Positions 37,300-44,643 of a stretch of 64,000 nucleotides of DNA are shown in pieces. The notes under the pieces were generated by a model that was given only the letters and a program-made list of their open reading frames with translations, ran no database searches and was not told the DNA's origin. This stretch comes from Streptomyces sp. A0958. Its GTDB lineage: Bacteria > Actinomycetota > Actinomycetes > Streptomycetales > Streptomycetaceae. The stretch spans positions 124,001-188,000 of the forward strand of contig NZ_SSBK01000005.1 in the NCBI RefSeq assembly GCF_004795035.1. Direction: 5' to 3'. The translations under genes and the position numbers were made by a program. Numbering within the stretch: position 1 is the first letter of the stretch; the number at the start of each line of letters is the position of its first letter.

Positions 37300-38703
37300 A
37301 TGAACACCACCACTGCGGACCTTCCGGTTGTCGTCATCGGAGCCGGACCCGCCGGACTGGCCGCCGCCGCGCACCTGATCGAACACGGCATCACCCCGCT
37401 GGTCCTGGAATCCGGGCCGACCGCCGCCTCCGCCGTACGCGACTGGTCGCACGTACGGCTGTTCTCCACCTGGGGCGAGGTGACCGATCCGGCAGCCGAG
37501 AAGCTCCTGGCCCCGACCGGCTGGACGAAGCCCGACGCGGGCACCTACCCGTCCGGAGGGGACTGGGCCGAGCAGTACCTGCAGCCCCTCGCCGATGCCC
37601 TCGGCGACCGCGTACGCCTCGGGGCCACCGTCACCGGGGTCTCACGCGCCGGCCGCGACCGGATCGTCGACGCCGACCGCGAGGGCCAGCCCTTCGTCGT
37701 CCACCTCACCACCACCGACGGCGGCGAGGAGCGTGTCCTCGCCCGCGCCGTCATCGACGCCTCCGGCACCTGGAGCACCCCGAGCCCCGCCGGGGCCGGC
37801 GGTCTGCCCGCCGTCGGCGAGAAGAAGGCGGCCGACCGCATCACCTACCGCGTGCCCGACCTCAAGGACCCCGCCGTCCGCGCCCGTTACGCGGGCAAGC
37901 GCACCGCCGTCATCGGATCGGGCGCCTCCGCCTTCACCGCACTCGCCGCACTCGCCGAAGTGGCGAAGGACGAACCCGGTACACACGGGGTATGGATCGT
38001 GCGCCGCGGCATCAGCGACTCCACCTTCGGCGGGGGAAGCGCCGACCAGCTTCCGGCACGCGGCGCCCTGGGGCTCGCCGCGAAGGCCGCCGTCGACCAG
38101 GGGTGCGCCGACGCTGTCACCGGCTTCCGCACGGAGGCCGTCGAACGCGACGGCGACGGCCGGCTCGTCCTGGCCGCCGAGGACGGGCGCCGCCTGGACC
38201 CGGTCGACGAGGTGATCGTGCTGACCGGATTCCGCCCGGACCTCTCGTTCCTCTCCGAGATCCGCCTCGGCCTCGACGAACGCCTCCAAGCACCCACCGA
38301 GCTGGCCCCGCTGATCGACCCCAACCAGCACTCCTGCGGAACCGTCTACCCGCACGGCCACCGCGAACTGTCCCACCCCGAACAGGGCATCTACCTGGTC
38401 GGCATGAAATCCTACGGCCGCGCCCCGACCTTCCTCGCCATGACCGGATACGAGCAGATCCGCTCCGTCACCGCCGCCCTCGCCGGCGACACCGAAGCCG
38501 CCGACCGCGTCGAGCTCACCCTCCCCGAAACCGGAGTCTGCGGCGGCGCCGGCCTCTTCGACGCCCCGGACGCCGACCGGACCGACGGCGGCTGCTGCTG
38601 CGCCGCCCCCGAACCCGCACTGGTACAACTCGGCGGCGGCGCGGAGCTTGACGCAGCCGCCGGTGACCTGCGGGGTCTCACCGGCTCAGCCTCTCAAGGC
38701 TGA
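37300..38703 (+). CDS. FAD-dependent oxidoreductase with Cys-rich C-terminal tail, arsenic-associated
   Basis: A 467-residue flavoprotein. [17 protein letters not shown] (about residues 13-30) binds FAD and VIGSGASAFTALAALAE (about 205) binds NAD(P)H, the layout of group B monooxygenases or thioredoxin-reductase-like proteins. The tail has CGGAG and then GGCCCAA, five cysteines within about 30 residues, unusual for this fold and suggestive of As(III) or metal binding. Its partner is the divergent ArsR. It is related in layout to arsO but much longer. Confidence 0.82.
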   Translation: MNTTTADLPVVVIGAGPAGLAAAAHLIEHGITPLVLESGPTAASAVRDWSHVRLFSTWGEVTDPAAEKLLAPTGWTKPDAGTYPSGGDWAEQYLQPLADALGDRVRLGATVTGVSRAGRDRIVDADREGQPFVVHLTTTDGGEERVLARAVIDASGTWSTPSPAGAGGLPAVGEKKAADRITYRVPDLKDPAVRARYAGKRTAVIGSGASAFTALAALAEVAKDEPGTHGVWIVRRGISDSTFGGGSADQLPARGALGLAAKAAVDQGCADAVTGFRTEAVERDGDGRLVLAAEDGRRLDPVDEVIVLTGFRPDLSFLSEIRLGLDERLQAPTELAPLIDPNQHSCGTVYPHGHRELSHPEQGIYLVGMKSYGRAPTFLAMTGYEQIRSVTAALAGDTEAADRVELTLPETGVCGGAGLFDAPDADRTDGGCCCAAPEPALVQLGGGAELDAAAGDLRGLTGSASQG

Positions 38704-38726
38704 CCCCGGGGGCCAACTGGGACTAG

Positions 38727-38849
38727 AAGATCGCCCAGGGCAAGCACCGCACCCAGGCCCTGCTCTGCCTCGTCGGACGCCGGGCCGACGCCCTCTTCGC
38801 GATGCTCCGCGACGGAACCTTTTACGAAGCCCGGCCGGCCGGCCCCTGA
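38727..38849 (+). pseudogene. IS110-family transposase C-terminal remnant
   Basis: A 40-codon open stretch encodes KIAQGKHRTQALLCL, then FAMLRDGTFYE, the C-terminal end of IS110/IS1111 transposases (usual KHTQAL and MLRDGTFYEP motifs). A TAG lies immediately upstream and no N-terminal DEDD part is present. It marks past mobile-element activity at the right edge of the arsenic island. Confidence 0.8.
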
Positions 38850-38868
38850 CCAGCGTCCCTGTCAGGCA

Positions 38869-39327
38869 TCACCACGACGAGGAGTCGGGGTCGGCCTCCA
38901 GAACAGCCCGCAGCTCTGCGAAGCGCCGGTCCTGCGAGGAGCCCGCGGCCAGCTCGCTCAGCGCATAGGCCGTGGTCTTGAAACCGTCTCCGTGATGGAA
39001 CTCCGCGCCCCACGCACCCAGCCGCACCGAAGTCACCTCGTCCAACCCCAGGCGGTGGGTACCCCACGGATTGACCGCCACAAGCCCGTCAGGGCCAACC
39101 TCAAGCCGGACCCTGAGAACCGCCCACCAGAAGAACAACGCAACGCCAACAGCCAGCCCTGTCCACAGGCCGGCCTTCCGGGCCGCCTCGGCTCCCGGAG
39201 AAGAAACCCATCCCGCCCAACCGAAGAGTGCCTTCGCCCCCACAACAGCCGGCATCACATAACCCGCAGCGCAAGCCGCCCCACCCACCCGCCACACCGA
39301 CACCGAGTCCCCGCCCTGATCAGCCAT
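38869..39327 (-). CDS. PH-domain-like membrane protein
   Basis: A 152-residue protein with two membrane segments (about residues 10-30 and 52-75) followed by a bacterial PH-like beta domain (VRLEVGPDGLVAVNPWGTHR, LDEVTSVRL, VLEADPDSS tail). Start ATG 39327 was chosen because upstream in-frame sequence lacks family similarity. Similar small PH proteins are common and uncharacterised in streptomycetes. Confidence 0.72.
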   Translation of the reverse strand: MADQGGDSVSVWRVGGAACAAGYVMPAVVGAKALFGWAGWVSSPGAEAARKAGLWTGLAVGVALFFWWAVLRVRLEVGPDGLVAVNPWGTHRLGLDEVTSVRLGAWGAEFHHGDGFKTTAYALSELAAGSSQDRRFAELRAVLEADPDSSSW

Positions 39328-40011
39328 GCCCGCATTGTGGTCCGTGCGACTCCTCCACTTGGCCGCAGCCGTAGATGCCCGAGCGCACCTGTGCGGGCCG
39401 GCGGCATGACGCATCCCGACGCCACCCCGTTCACCGTCCAGGTGGACCTCATCCAGTGTCATCAGTGAACCCCTTCCGACCTGGCGGGTGGGTGGGTCGG
39501 CAGCCCTGGAGGACCCCAACGCATCGATCTCTCCAGCCGCACACTGCGGCATCTCTCCGATCACTGCGGCATCTCTCCGGTCTTCTCGCAGGTCACCGCC
39601 GTTGTCCGAGCCGTCGTCGCCCTCGAACCCTCCAGCTGACCAAGACGGAAGCGGCTCATTGAGACGGGTGCGAGGGGCCCCGGCCAGCGGCCCGGTTGTG
39701 GCACGGGGTCCGACTTCAGGTCCCACGCTCCGCTCCTGGCCCCCGTCCAGGCCATCCGTGTGACGGTGATCACGGCCGTCCTTCGGGGGCGCTGCGTAGG
39801 CTTGGGCTGTCGCGATGGTGGGGTCCGCGAGAGCGGGTGAAGCCCTCCCTCGGTCGCCTGGCGAGGCGTCGGAAATGTCAGCGAGTGGTCAGCACGCGGG
39901 TCCTGGAAAACCTGGGAAGAGCTGCCCGGACATGCGACTCGCTGTAGGGTGTCTAAACAGCCCTTGACCTGCAAAAACGCAGGCAGGGAGCCTACTTTTG
40001 GGAGTGCTTCG
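39328..40011. other. Non-coding region between PH protein and panD
   Basis: About 680 bases with several open frames in every direction but no recognisable protein. It contains a 20-bp tandem duplication (ACTGCGGCATCTCTCC units at about 39543 and 39563). Codon third-position bias is less regular than in neighbouring genes, which suggests decayed sequence linked to the adjacent IS110 remnant. Confidence 0.55.
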
Positions 40012-40437
40012 ATGATGCGAACGATGTTCAAGTCCAAGATCCACCGCGCCACCGTGACCCAGGCCGACCTGCACTATGTCGGGTCTGTCACGGTCGATGC
40101 CGAGCTCATGGAAGCCGCGGATCTGCTGCCCGGCGAGCTCGTCCACATCGTGGACATCGACAACGGTGCCCGGCTGGAGACGTACGTCATCGAGGGGGAG
40201 CGCGGCTCCGGGGTGATCGGGATCAATGGTGCCGCCGCCCACCTCGTGCACCCGGGTGACCTGGTCATCCTCATCAGCTACGCCCAGGTCGACGATGCCG
40301 AGGCGCGCGCCCTCGTTCCGCGTATCGTTCACGTCGACGCGGACAACCGCATCGTCGCACTCGGCGCCGACGCCTCCGCGCCCGTGCCGGGCAGTGACAC
40401 CGAGCGCAGCCCGCACGCGGTGCCCGCGGCGCGCTGA
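40012..40437 (+). CDS. panD: Aspartate 1-decarboxylase precursor
   Basis: A 141-residue pyruvoyl enzyme making beta-alanine for pantothenate. Self-cleavage occurs at G24-S25 in YVGSVTVD, the same numbering as in other PanD proteins, which fixes the start at ATG 40012 rather than ATG 40015 or upstream codons. GGGAG lies 7 bases upstream. The terminal 20 residues ([10 protein letters not shown]...) are a variable extension. A GNAT gene follows 32 bases downstream. Confidence 0.96.
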   Translation: MMRTMFKSKIHRATVTQADLHYVGSVTVDAELMEAADLLPGELVHIVDIDNGARLETYVIEGERGSGVIGINGAAAHLVHPGDLVILISYAQVDDAEARALVPRIVHVDADNRIVALGADASAPVPGSDTERSPHAVPAAR

Positions 40438-40469
40438 AGCGTCTCGTCCAGCTAGGGAGCAGCCCCGCC

Positions 40470-40823
40470 ATGGCAGAGCAAACCGGGCCCGAGATCCGTG
40501 ACGACCGGGCGGCGGGCAAGCTGCTGGCGTACGAGGACGGCGGGCCCGTCGGGGGCATCGCGTACTTCGTGATGGGCGGGGAGCCCGCCGGGCTCGTCGT
40601 CGTGCACACGGTCGTCGAGCCCGGGCACGAGGGCAAGGGCATCGGAGGCGCCCTGGTCGGTGAGTTCTACGCCATGGCGGGCCGCGAGGGCGTGCCCGTC
40701 GTCCCGCTGTGCCCGTACGCCGCCAAGTGGGCCTCGCGCCATCCCGAGGAGGCCCCCGAGGCGTCGGTCGAACTGGTGGAGCGGGCGAAGGTGCAACTCG
40801 CCTTGCACCCCGAGCTGTACTGA
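40470..40823 (+). CDS. YjdJ-type GNAT N-acetyltransferase
   Basis: A 117-residue small GNAT protein. VVVHTVVEPGHEGKGIGGALV contains the acetyl-CoA loop Q/RxxGxG/A as EGKGIGG, and PLCPYAAKWASRHPE is the YjdJ-type C-terminal end. It is cytoplasmic. Next to panD the comparison with PanZ/PanM, a GNAT that triggers PanD maturation in enterobacteria, is tempting, but the subfamily differs and actinobacterial PanD is thought to mature alone. Substrate unknown. Confidence 0.87.
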   Translation: MAEQTGPEIRDDRAAGKLLAYEDGGPVGGIAYFVMGGEPAGLVVVHTVVEPGHEGKGIGGALVGEFYAMAGREGVPVVPLCPYAAKWASRHPEEAPEASVELVERAKVQLALHPELY

Positions 40824-40846
40824 CGGCGGGGACGGCGGGGACGGAC

Positions 40847-41500
40847 GTGTCGCCGGTGACGCTCGCGCTGCTGCACACCTCGCCGGTCCACGTTCCGGTC
40901 TTCGACGCCCTGCGCGACGCCGACCACCCGGGGCTCGTCCTGCGCCATGTGGTGCGCGAGGAACTGCTCACCCGGGCCGGGGCGCGGGGGCCGGAGGCGG
41001 TGGCGGACGAGGTGGAGGCGCTGGTCGCGGAGACGGTCGCCGAGGGGGCGGACGCCGTGCTCTGCACGTGTTCGACCATCGGTGCCGTGGCCGAGTCCGC
41101 CGGGGTGGCGCTCGGCGTCCCGGTCCTGCGCGTCGACCGGCCGATGGCCGCGTCCGCCGTCCGCGCGGGACGGGTCACCGTCCTCGCCACCCTCGCCTCC
41201 ACCCTGGCGCCGACCCGCGCGCTGCTCGCCGAGGAGGCGGTCAGGGCCGGTCTCCCCGCGGCGGATGTGCGTACCGTGCTGGTGGCGGGCGCCTGGGAGC
41301 GCTTCGCGGCCGGTGACGTAGACGGATGTCTGGACCTCGTGGCCGCCGCGGCCGACGCGGTGACGGACGCCGATGTCATCGTGCTCGCGCAGGGCTCCAT
41401 GGCCGGTGCGGCCGACCGTACGACGACCCGTGTCCCGGTGCTGTCCAGCCCGCGCCCCGGGCTGGCCGCCGCGGTGGTGGTGGTGGCGGCCGGTCGCTGA
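40847..41500 (+). CDS. Aspartate/glutamate racemase-family protein
   Basis: A 217-residue protein of the Asp/Glu/hydantoin racemase superfamily. AVLCTCSTIGAVAE (about residue 75) carries the first catalytic cysteine region. The second lobe has DVIVLAQGSMAG, with no cysteine at the usual partner position, so racemase activity is doubtful and a decarboxylase or isomerase-like role is possible. GTG 40847 lies 23 bases after the GNAT stop, so panD-GNAT-racemase may share a transcript. Confidence 0.77.
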   Translation: MSPVTLALLHTSPVHVPVFDALRDADHPGLVLRHVVREELLTRAGARGPEAVADEVEALVAETVAEGADAVLCTCSTIGAVAESAGVALGVPVLRVDRPMAASAVRAGRVTVLATLASTLAPTRALLAEEAVRAGLPAADVRTVLVAGAWERFAAGDVDGCLDLVAAAADAVTDADVIVLAQGSMAGAADRTTTRVPVLSSPRPGLAAAVVVVAAGR

Positions 41501-41608
41501 GCCGGCCGGGGCCGTGCCCTTGGTCCGTACGTATGGGCTCGCCGGGCGAGGGAAGCCGCTCCGGGAGACGGTGGAAGAGATCCACCCCCGACCGTTCGGA
41601 GGCCCGAG

Positions 41609-41833
41609 ATGACTCATCCGTTCCCCGACCCCGTACCGCCGGCACCCACGCCCGGGCCGATTCCGGGGCCGCCGCAGCCGCTGCCCGAGCCGACGCCGAC
41701 CCCGCCGGGACCGGCGCCGACGCCGCCCTCGCCCACCCCGCCAGGGCCCGCACCCGAACCGATTCCGCAGCCGCCGTCGCCGGACCCCGAGCCGGTGCCG
41801 CCGCCCGAGCCCGAGCCGTCACCGGCCGGCTGA
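41609..41833 (+). CDS. Proline-rich micro-protein (74 aa), low complexity
   Basis: GGAGG lies 7 bases before the ATG. The product is about half proline, with repeated PxP, PTP, PEP and GP units, a few acidic residues and no hydrophobic stretch, signal or cysteine. Such P/E-rich short proteins are likely disordered. I do not recognise a family. The good ribosome binding site and clean stop support translation, but a chance low-complexity frame in GC-rich DNA is possible. Confidence 0.55.
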   Translation: MTHPFPDPVPPAPTPGPIPGPPQPLPEPTPTPPGPAPTPPSPTPPGPAPEPIPQPPSPDPEPVPPPEPEPSPAG

Positions 41834-41847
41834 CCGGCGACGACCGG

Positions 41848-42291
41848 TCAGCCCGCGGCCAGCAAGGCGTTTGCCCGCGCGGTCACCTCGGTCAGCACCC
41901 GGCCCGCCGTGGCCAGGTCCTCGGCCGGCAGGCCCGCGTACAGCGGGGCCGTGGCGTCGGCGACGCCGGTCCTGTGCTCACGCTCCAGCGCCTCGCCGGC
42001 GGCGGTGAGGGCCAGCAGGGGCTGTTCGCCGGGCCGCTCCTCCAGCAGCCCGGCCGACGTCAGCTCCGACAGGGTCTGCTCCGCCACGGACACGTCCAGC
42101 TTCACGGCGCCGGTCATGCGCTCGATCAGCCGGCGGCGCTCGATGATCCCGCCCTTGTCGGCGGTGGCGGTCAGCGCCACGGACTGGTGGAAGGTGATGC
42201 CGCTCGTCGCCAGCAGCCGTTTCAGGACGGCCCGGGTGGCGTAGTGGGCCATGCCGATGATCTGGCCGTTGACAGGGGGTGCGGTAGTCAT
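41848..42291 (-). CDS. MarR-like winged-helix protein
   Basis: A 147-residue protein with a MarR-type layout: an N-terminal helix (VNGQIIGMAHYATRAVLKRLL), a wing region (VAEQTLSELTSAGLLEERPG) and a C-terminal helical dimer part. It starts 2 bases after the stop of a second MarR gene, so the two are co-transcribed. Helix-turn-helix residues are less typical than in its partner, and it may be a heterodimer partner or sensor. Confidence 0.72.
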   Translation of the reverse strand: MTTAPPVNGQIIGMAHYATRAVLKRLLATSGITFHQSVALTATADKGGIIERRRLIERMTGAVKLDVSVAEQTLSELTSAGLLEERPGEQPLLALTAAGEALEREHRTGVADATAPLYAGLPAEDLATAGRVLTEVTARANALLAAG

Positions 42292-42293
42292 GG

Positions 42294-42770
42294 TTACTCC
42301 TTGGAAGAGCCGGTGACTGCGGGAACCGGCACGTCGAGCAGTGCCGTCAGTGCTTGGGTGAACGCCTCGGTGTCCAGGCCGTCGAGGCCGCCCAGGGGTG
42401 CCAGTAGCCCGTTGACGAGCTGCCGCACCACCTCGACCGCGCGGCCGGTCGCCGCGCGGCCCTCCACGGTCAGCGAGAGCTGGACCGCTCTGCTGTCCGA
42501 GGGGTCGGCGGCCCGCTCGACGAGCCCCGCGGCCTCCAGACCGCGGGCCAGTTTCGAAACGTAGAGCGCTTCGAGTCCGGTGTGCTCGGCGAGTGCGCGC
42601 TGACTCGGCCGCAGCCCCGCCCGCTCCATCCCCAGCAGGGACGCCACCAGCGAATACTGCGCGTGGGTCAGCCCGAGCGGAGCCAGCGCCCGGTCGAGCG
42701 CCACCCGCCATTTCATGGACAGGCGCCAGACCAGGAAACCCGGGGTCGCGCCCTCGATCGCGTCGCTCAT
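42294..42770 (-). CDS. MarR-family transcriptional regulator
   Basis: A 158-residue MarR protein. LTHAQYSLVASLLGMER leads into the helix-turn-helix (PSQRALAEHTGLEALYVSKLARGLEAAGL) and a wing with ADPSDSRAVQLSLT, the DxR MarR signature. It is first in a two-gene unit and is preceded by two 15-bp direct repeats that overlap the likely promoter. Confidence 0.9.
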   Translation of the reverse strand: MSDAIEGATPGFLVWRLSMKWRVALDRALAPLGLTHAQYSLVASLLGMERAGLRPSQRALAEHTGLEALYVSKLARGLEAAGLVERAADPSDSRAVQLSLTVEGRAATGRAVEVVRQLVNGLLAPLGGLDGLDTEAFTQALTALLDVPVPAVTGSSKE

Positions 42771-42780
42771 GGCAGATACC

Positions 42781-42810
42781 GTACATGGCTACTATGTACA
42801 TGGCTACTAA
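42781..42810. promoter_or_regulatory. MarR operator: two 15-bp direct repeats with TGTACA
   Basis: GTACATGGCTACTAT at 42781-42795 and GTACATGGCTACTAA at 42796-42810 are tandem copies differing at the last base; the junction makes TGTACA. They start 11 bases upstream of the MarR ATG at 42770, which suits autoregulation. Confidence 0.7.
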
Positions 42811-42886
42811 ATTTCGGCCCGTCGCCGCCCGTCGCCGCTGCCTTCCGAGTGCCGGACGCCCCCGAACCCCGCCGCGAGTACGCGGG

Positions 42887-44284
42887 TCAGTCGCGCAGGC
42901 TCAGCAGCGCGTCCGCGTGTGCGAGGCCGCTCTCGGCGGAGACCGAGTCCAGCGACTGGGCGTCGCGCACCGGCGCGAAGCGGACCACCGGCTCCGGGTG
43001 CCCCGCCTGCGCGGCCACGTCGAATCCGTACACCGCCGGGCGCGGCAGGCTGTTGTACGACCACGGCGTGGAGAAGTAGTACGCGCCCGTGTCGTACAGC
43101 ACCACGTAGTCGCCGGCCCGCAGTTCGGGCAGTTCCCTGGCGTGCGCGACGACGTCTCCCGCGAAGCAGCACGGGCCCGCGATGTCCTGGACCAGCGCGG
43201 GCCCGTCCTTGGGCCGCCCCTCGGCGTCGAAGGCGCCGACCCGCAGCGGCCAGGCCTCCGGCATGAAGACGGTACGGGTGGCGGTCTGGGCGCCCGCGTG
43301 GGTGAGCGCTATGCGGCGGCCGCCCGCGTTCTTCGTGTACTCGACCAGCGCGCCGATGAACCCGTTCTTGGCGAGCAGCGACCGGCCGAACTCGGTGACC
43401 AGTTCGTACCGGCCGTCGAAGAGTCCGGGCACGGCCGCCCGCAGGGCCGCCGCGTAGGCGGCGAAGCTGGGGCGGATCTCGTCGTCGGCGAAGTTGACCG
43501 GGAGGCCGCCGCCGATGTCGAGACCCGTGATCTGCCGGCGGCCGAGGGCGTCGTTGATCTCCTCGGCCAGCCGGTACGTCTCGCCGATCCCGGCCGCGAT
43601 CAGCTCCAGGGAGCAGCCCTGCGAGCCGACATGCGCGTGCAGGCGGGTCAGCCAGGGGTGCGCGGCGAACGTCTTCACGACCTGCTCGCGCGCGCCGGGG
43701 TCGCGCAGCGCCACGCCGAACTTCGACGTGGCCGTGGCCGTGCTCATCGCGCCGATGGAGCCGCCGCCGACCTGCGGGTTGACCCGCAGCCCGATGGCGG
43801 ACACCGCGTCGGACGGGCGCAGCGAAGCGATCCGGTCCACCTCGTCGAGGTTGTCGGCGTTGATCGCCACGCCGACCGCCAGGGCGCGGCGGATCTCGTC
43901 CCGGGTCTTGGCGGGGGAGTCCAGCACGATCTTCGACGGCGCGAACCCGGCGTCGAGCGCGAGCCGCAGCTCACCCGGGCTCGCGACCTCGCAGCCCATG
44001 CCGCACCGGGCGAGCAGCCGCAGTACGGGCACGAGCGAGGAGGCCTTCGCGGCGAACGTGTGCAGTACGGCGGGCACCCCGGGGAACGCCTCGTGCAGGG
44101 CGGCGACCGACGCGCGTACGCCGTCCGTGTCGATGAAACCGGCGACCGGGCTGGACTCGCCGAGCAGCCCGGAGGCCACGGCGTGGCGGACCGCGGCCGC
44201 GACACGCGCGGATGGAGTCAGGACGGAGGGCGACGTCGGGGCGGGGGGCGACGTCAGGGCGGAGGGCGATGAAGGGAGGCTCAT
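42887..44284 (-). CDS. PLP-dependent decarboxylase (alanine-racemase fold; Orn/DAP/Arg type)
   Basis: A 465-residue fold-type III enzyme. The PLP lysine is K80 in LHTFAAKASSL. LDIGGGLPVNF supplies the phosphate-binding GGG, and C-terminal GPCCFAGD and DTGAYYF carry the second-subunit Cys/Asp and Tyr. It resembles diaminopimelate decarboxylases but is truncated relative to LysA and may act on another amino acid. ATG 44284 is chosen; an in-frame start 27 residues earlier lacks a clear ribosome binding site. No lysine genes are adjacent. Confidence 0.87.
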   Translation of the reverse strand: MSLPSSPSALTSPPAPTSPSVLTPSARVAAAVRHAVASGLLGESSPVAGFIDTDGVRASVAALHEAFPGVPAVLHTFAAKASSLVPVLRLLARCGMGCEVASPGELRLALDAGFAPSKIVLDSPAKTRDEIRRALAVGVAINADNLDEVDRIASLRPSDAVSAIGLRVNPQVGGGSIGAMSTATATSKFGVALRDPGAREQVVKTFAAHPWLTRLHAHVGSQGCSLELIAAGIGETYRLAEEINDALGRRQITGLDIGGGLPVNFADDEIRPSFAAYAAALRAAVPGLFDGRYELVTEFGRSLLAKNGFIGALVEYTKNAGGRRIALTHAGAQTATRTVFMPEAWPLRVGAFDAEGRPKDGPALVQDIAGPCCFAGDVVAHARELPELRAGDYVVLYDTGAYYFSTPWSYNSLPRPAVYGFDVAAQAGHPEPVVRFAPVRDAQSLDSVSAESGLAHADALLSLRD

Positions 44285-44643
44285 GGAGCCAGATTCGGTG
44301 ATGGGTGCCCCCAGGTCTCTGTCCAGGCGGACAACAACGGTGCACCGCCTTGGCCGCTCGGCCAACAGCTCGTGCGAGTCCGCCCCCGGCCGGTGGCCGA
44401 CAGCTGGTGCCGGCCGGCCGACTGGCCGTCCTTGGCCGGTGCCGGTGGTCGGCGGCCTGTACGGACTGCCTTCGGCCGGTGGCCGGCAGCGTGTGCGCGA
44501 CCGGTCCCAGCCTGGTGGCCGTAAGCCGTAAGCCGTGAGCAGTGAGCGGTACGACGTGAGCCGTGAGCAGTGAGCGGTACGACGTGAGCCGCGAGCCGTG
44601 AGCCGTACGACGTGAGCCGTGAGCCGTACGAACAGACGGCAAC
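44285..44643. repeat. Repetitive intergenic region, degenerate GTGAGCC/CGTACGAC tandem repeats
   Basis: The left half (about 44400-44510) is rich in TGGCCGGT-like units. From about 44519 to 44635 runs a tandem array built of 7-bp AGCCGTG/AGCAGTG subunits grouped into four roughly 21-28-bp blocks, each ending GGTACGAC or CGTACGAC. No gene is seen. It separates the PLP decarboxylase from PucR, both on the minus strand. Confidence 0.75.

Noticed and set aside
39328-40011. Several 60-160-residue open frames before panD
   Set aside because: No ribosome binding site or recognisable family; codon bias is poor and the region looks decayed.
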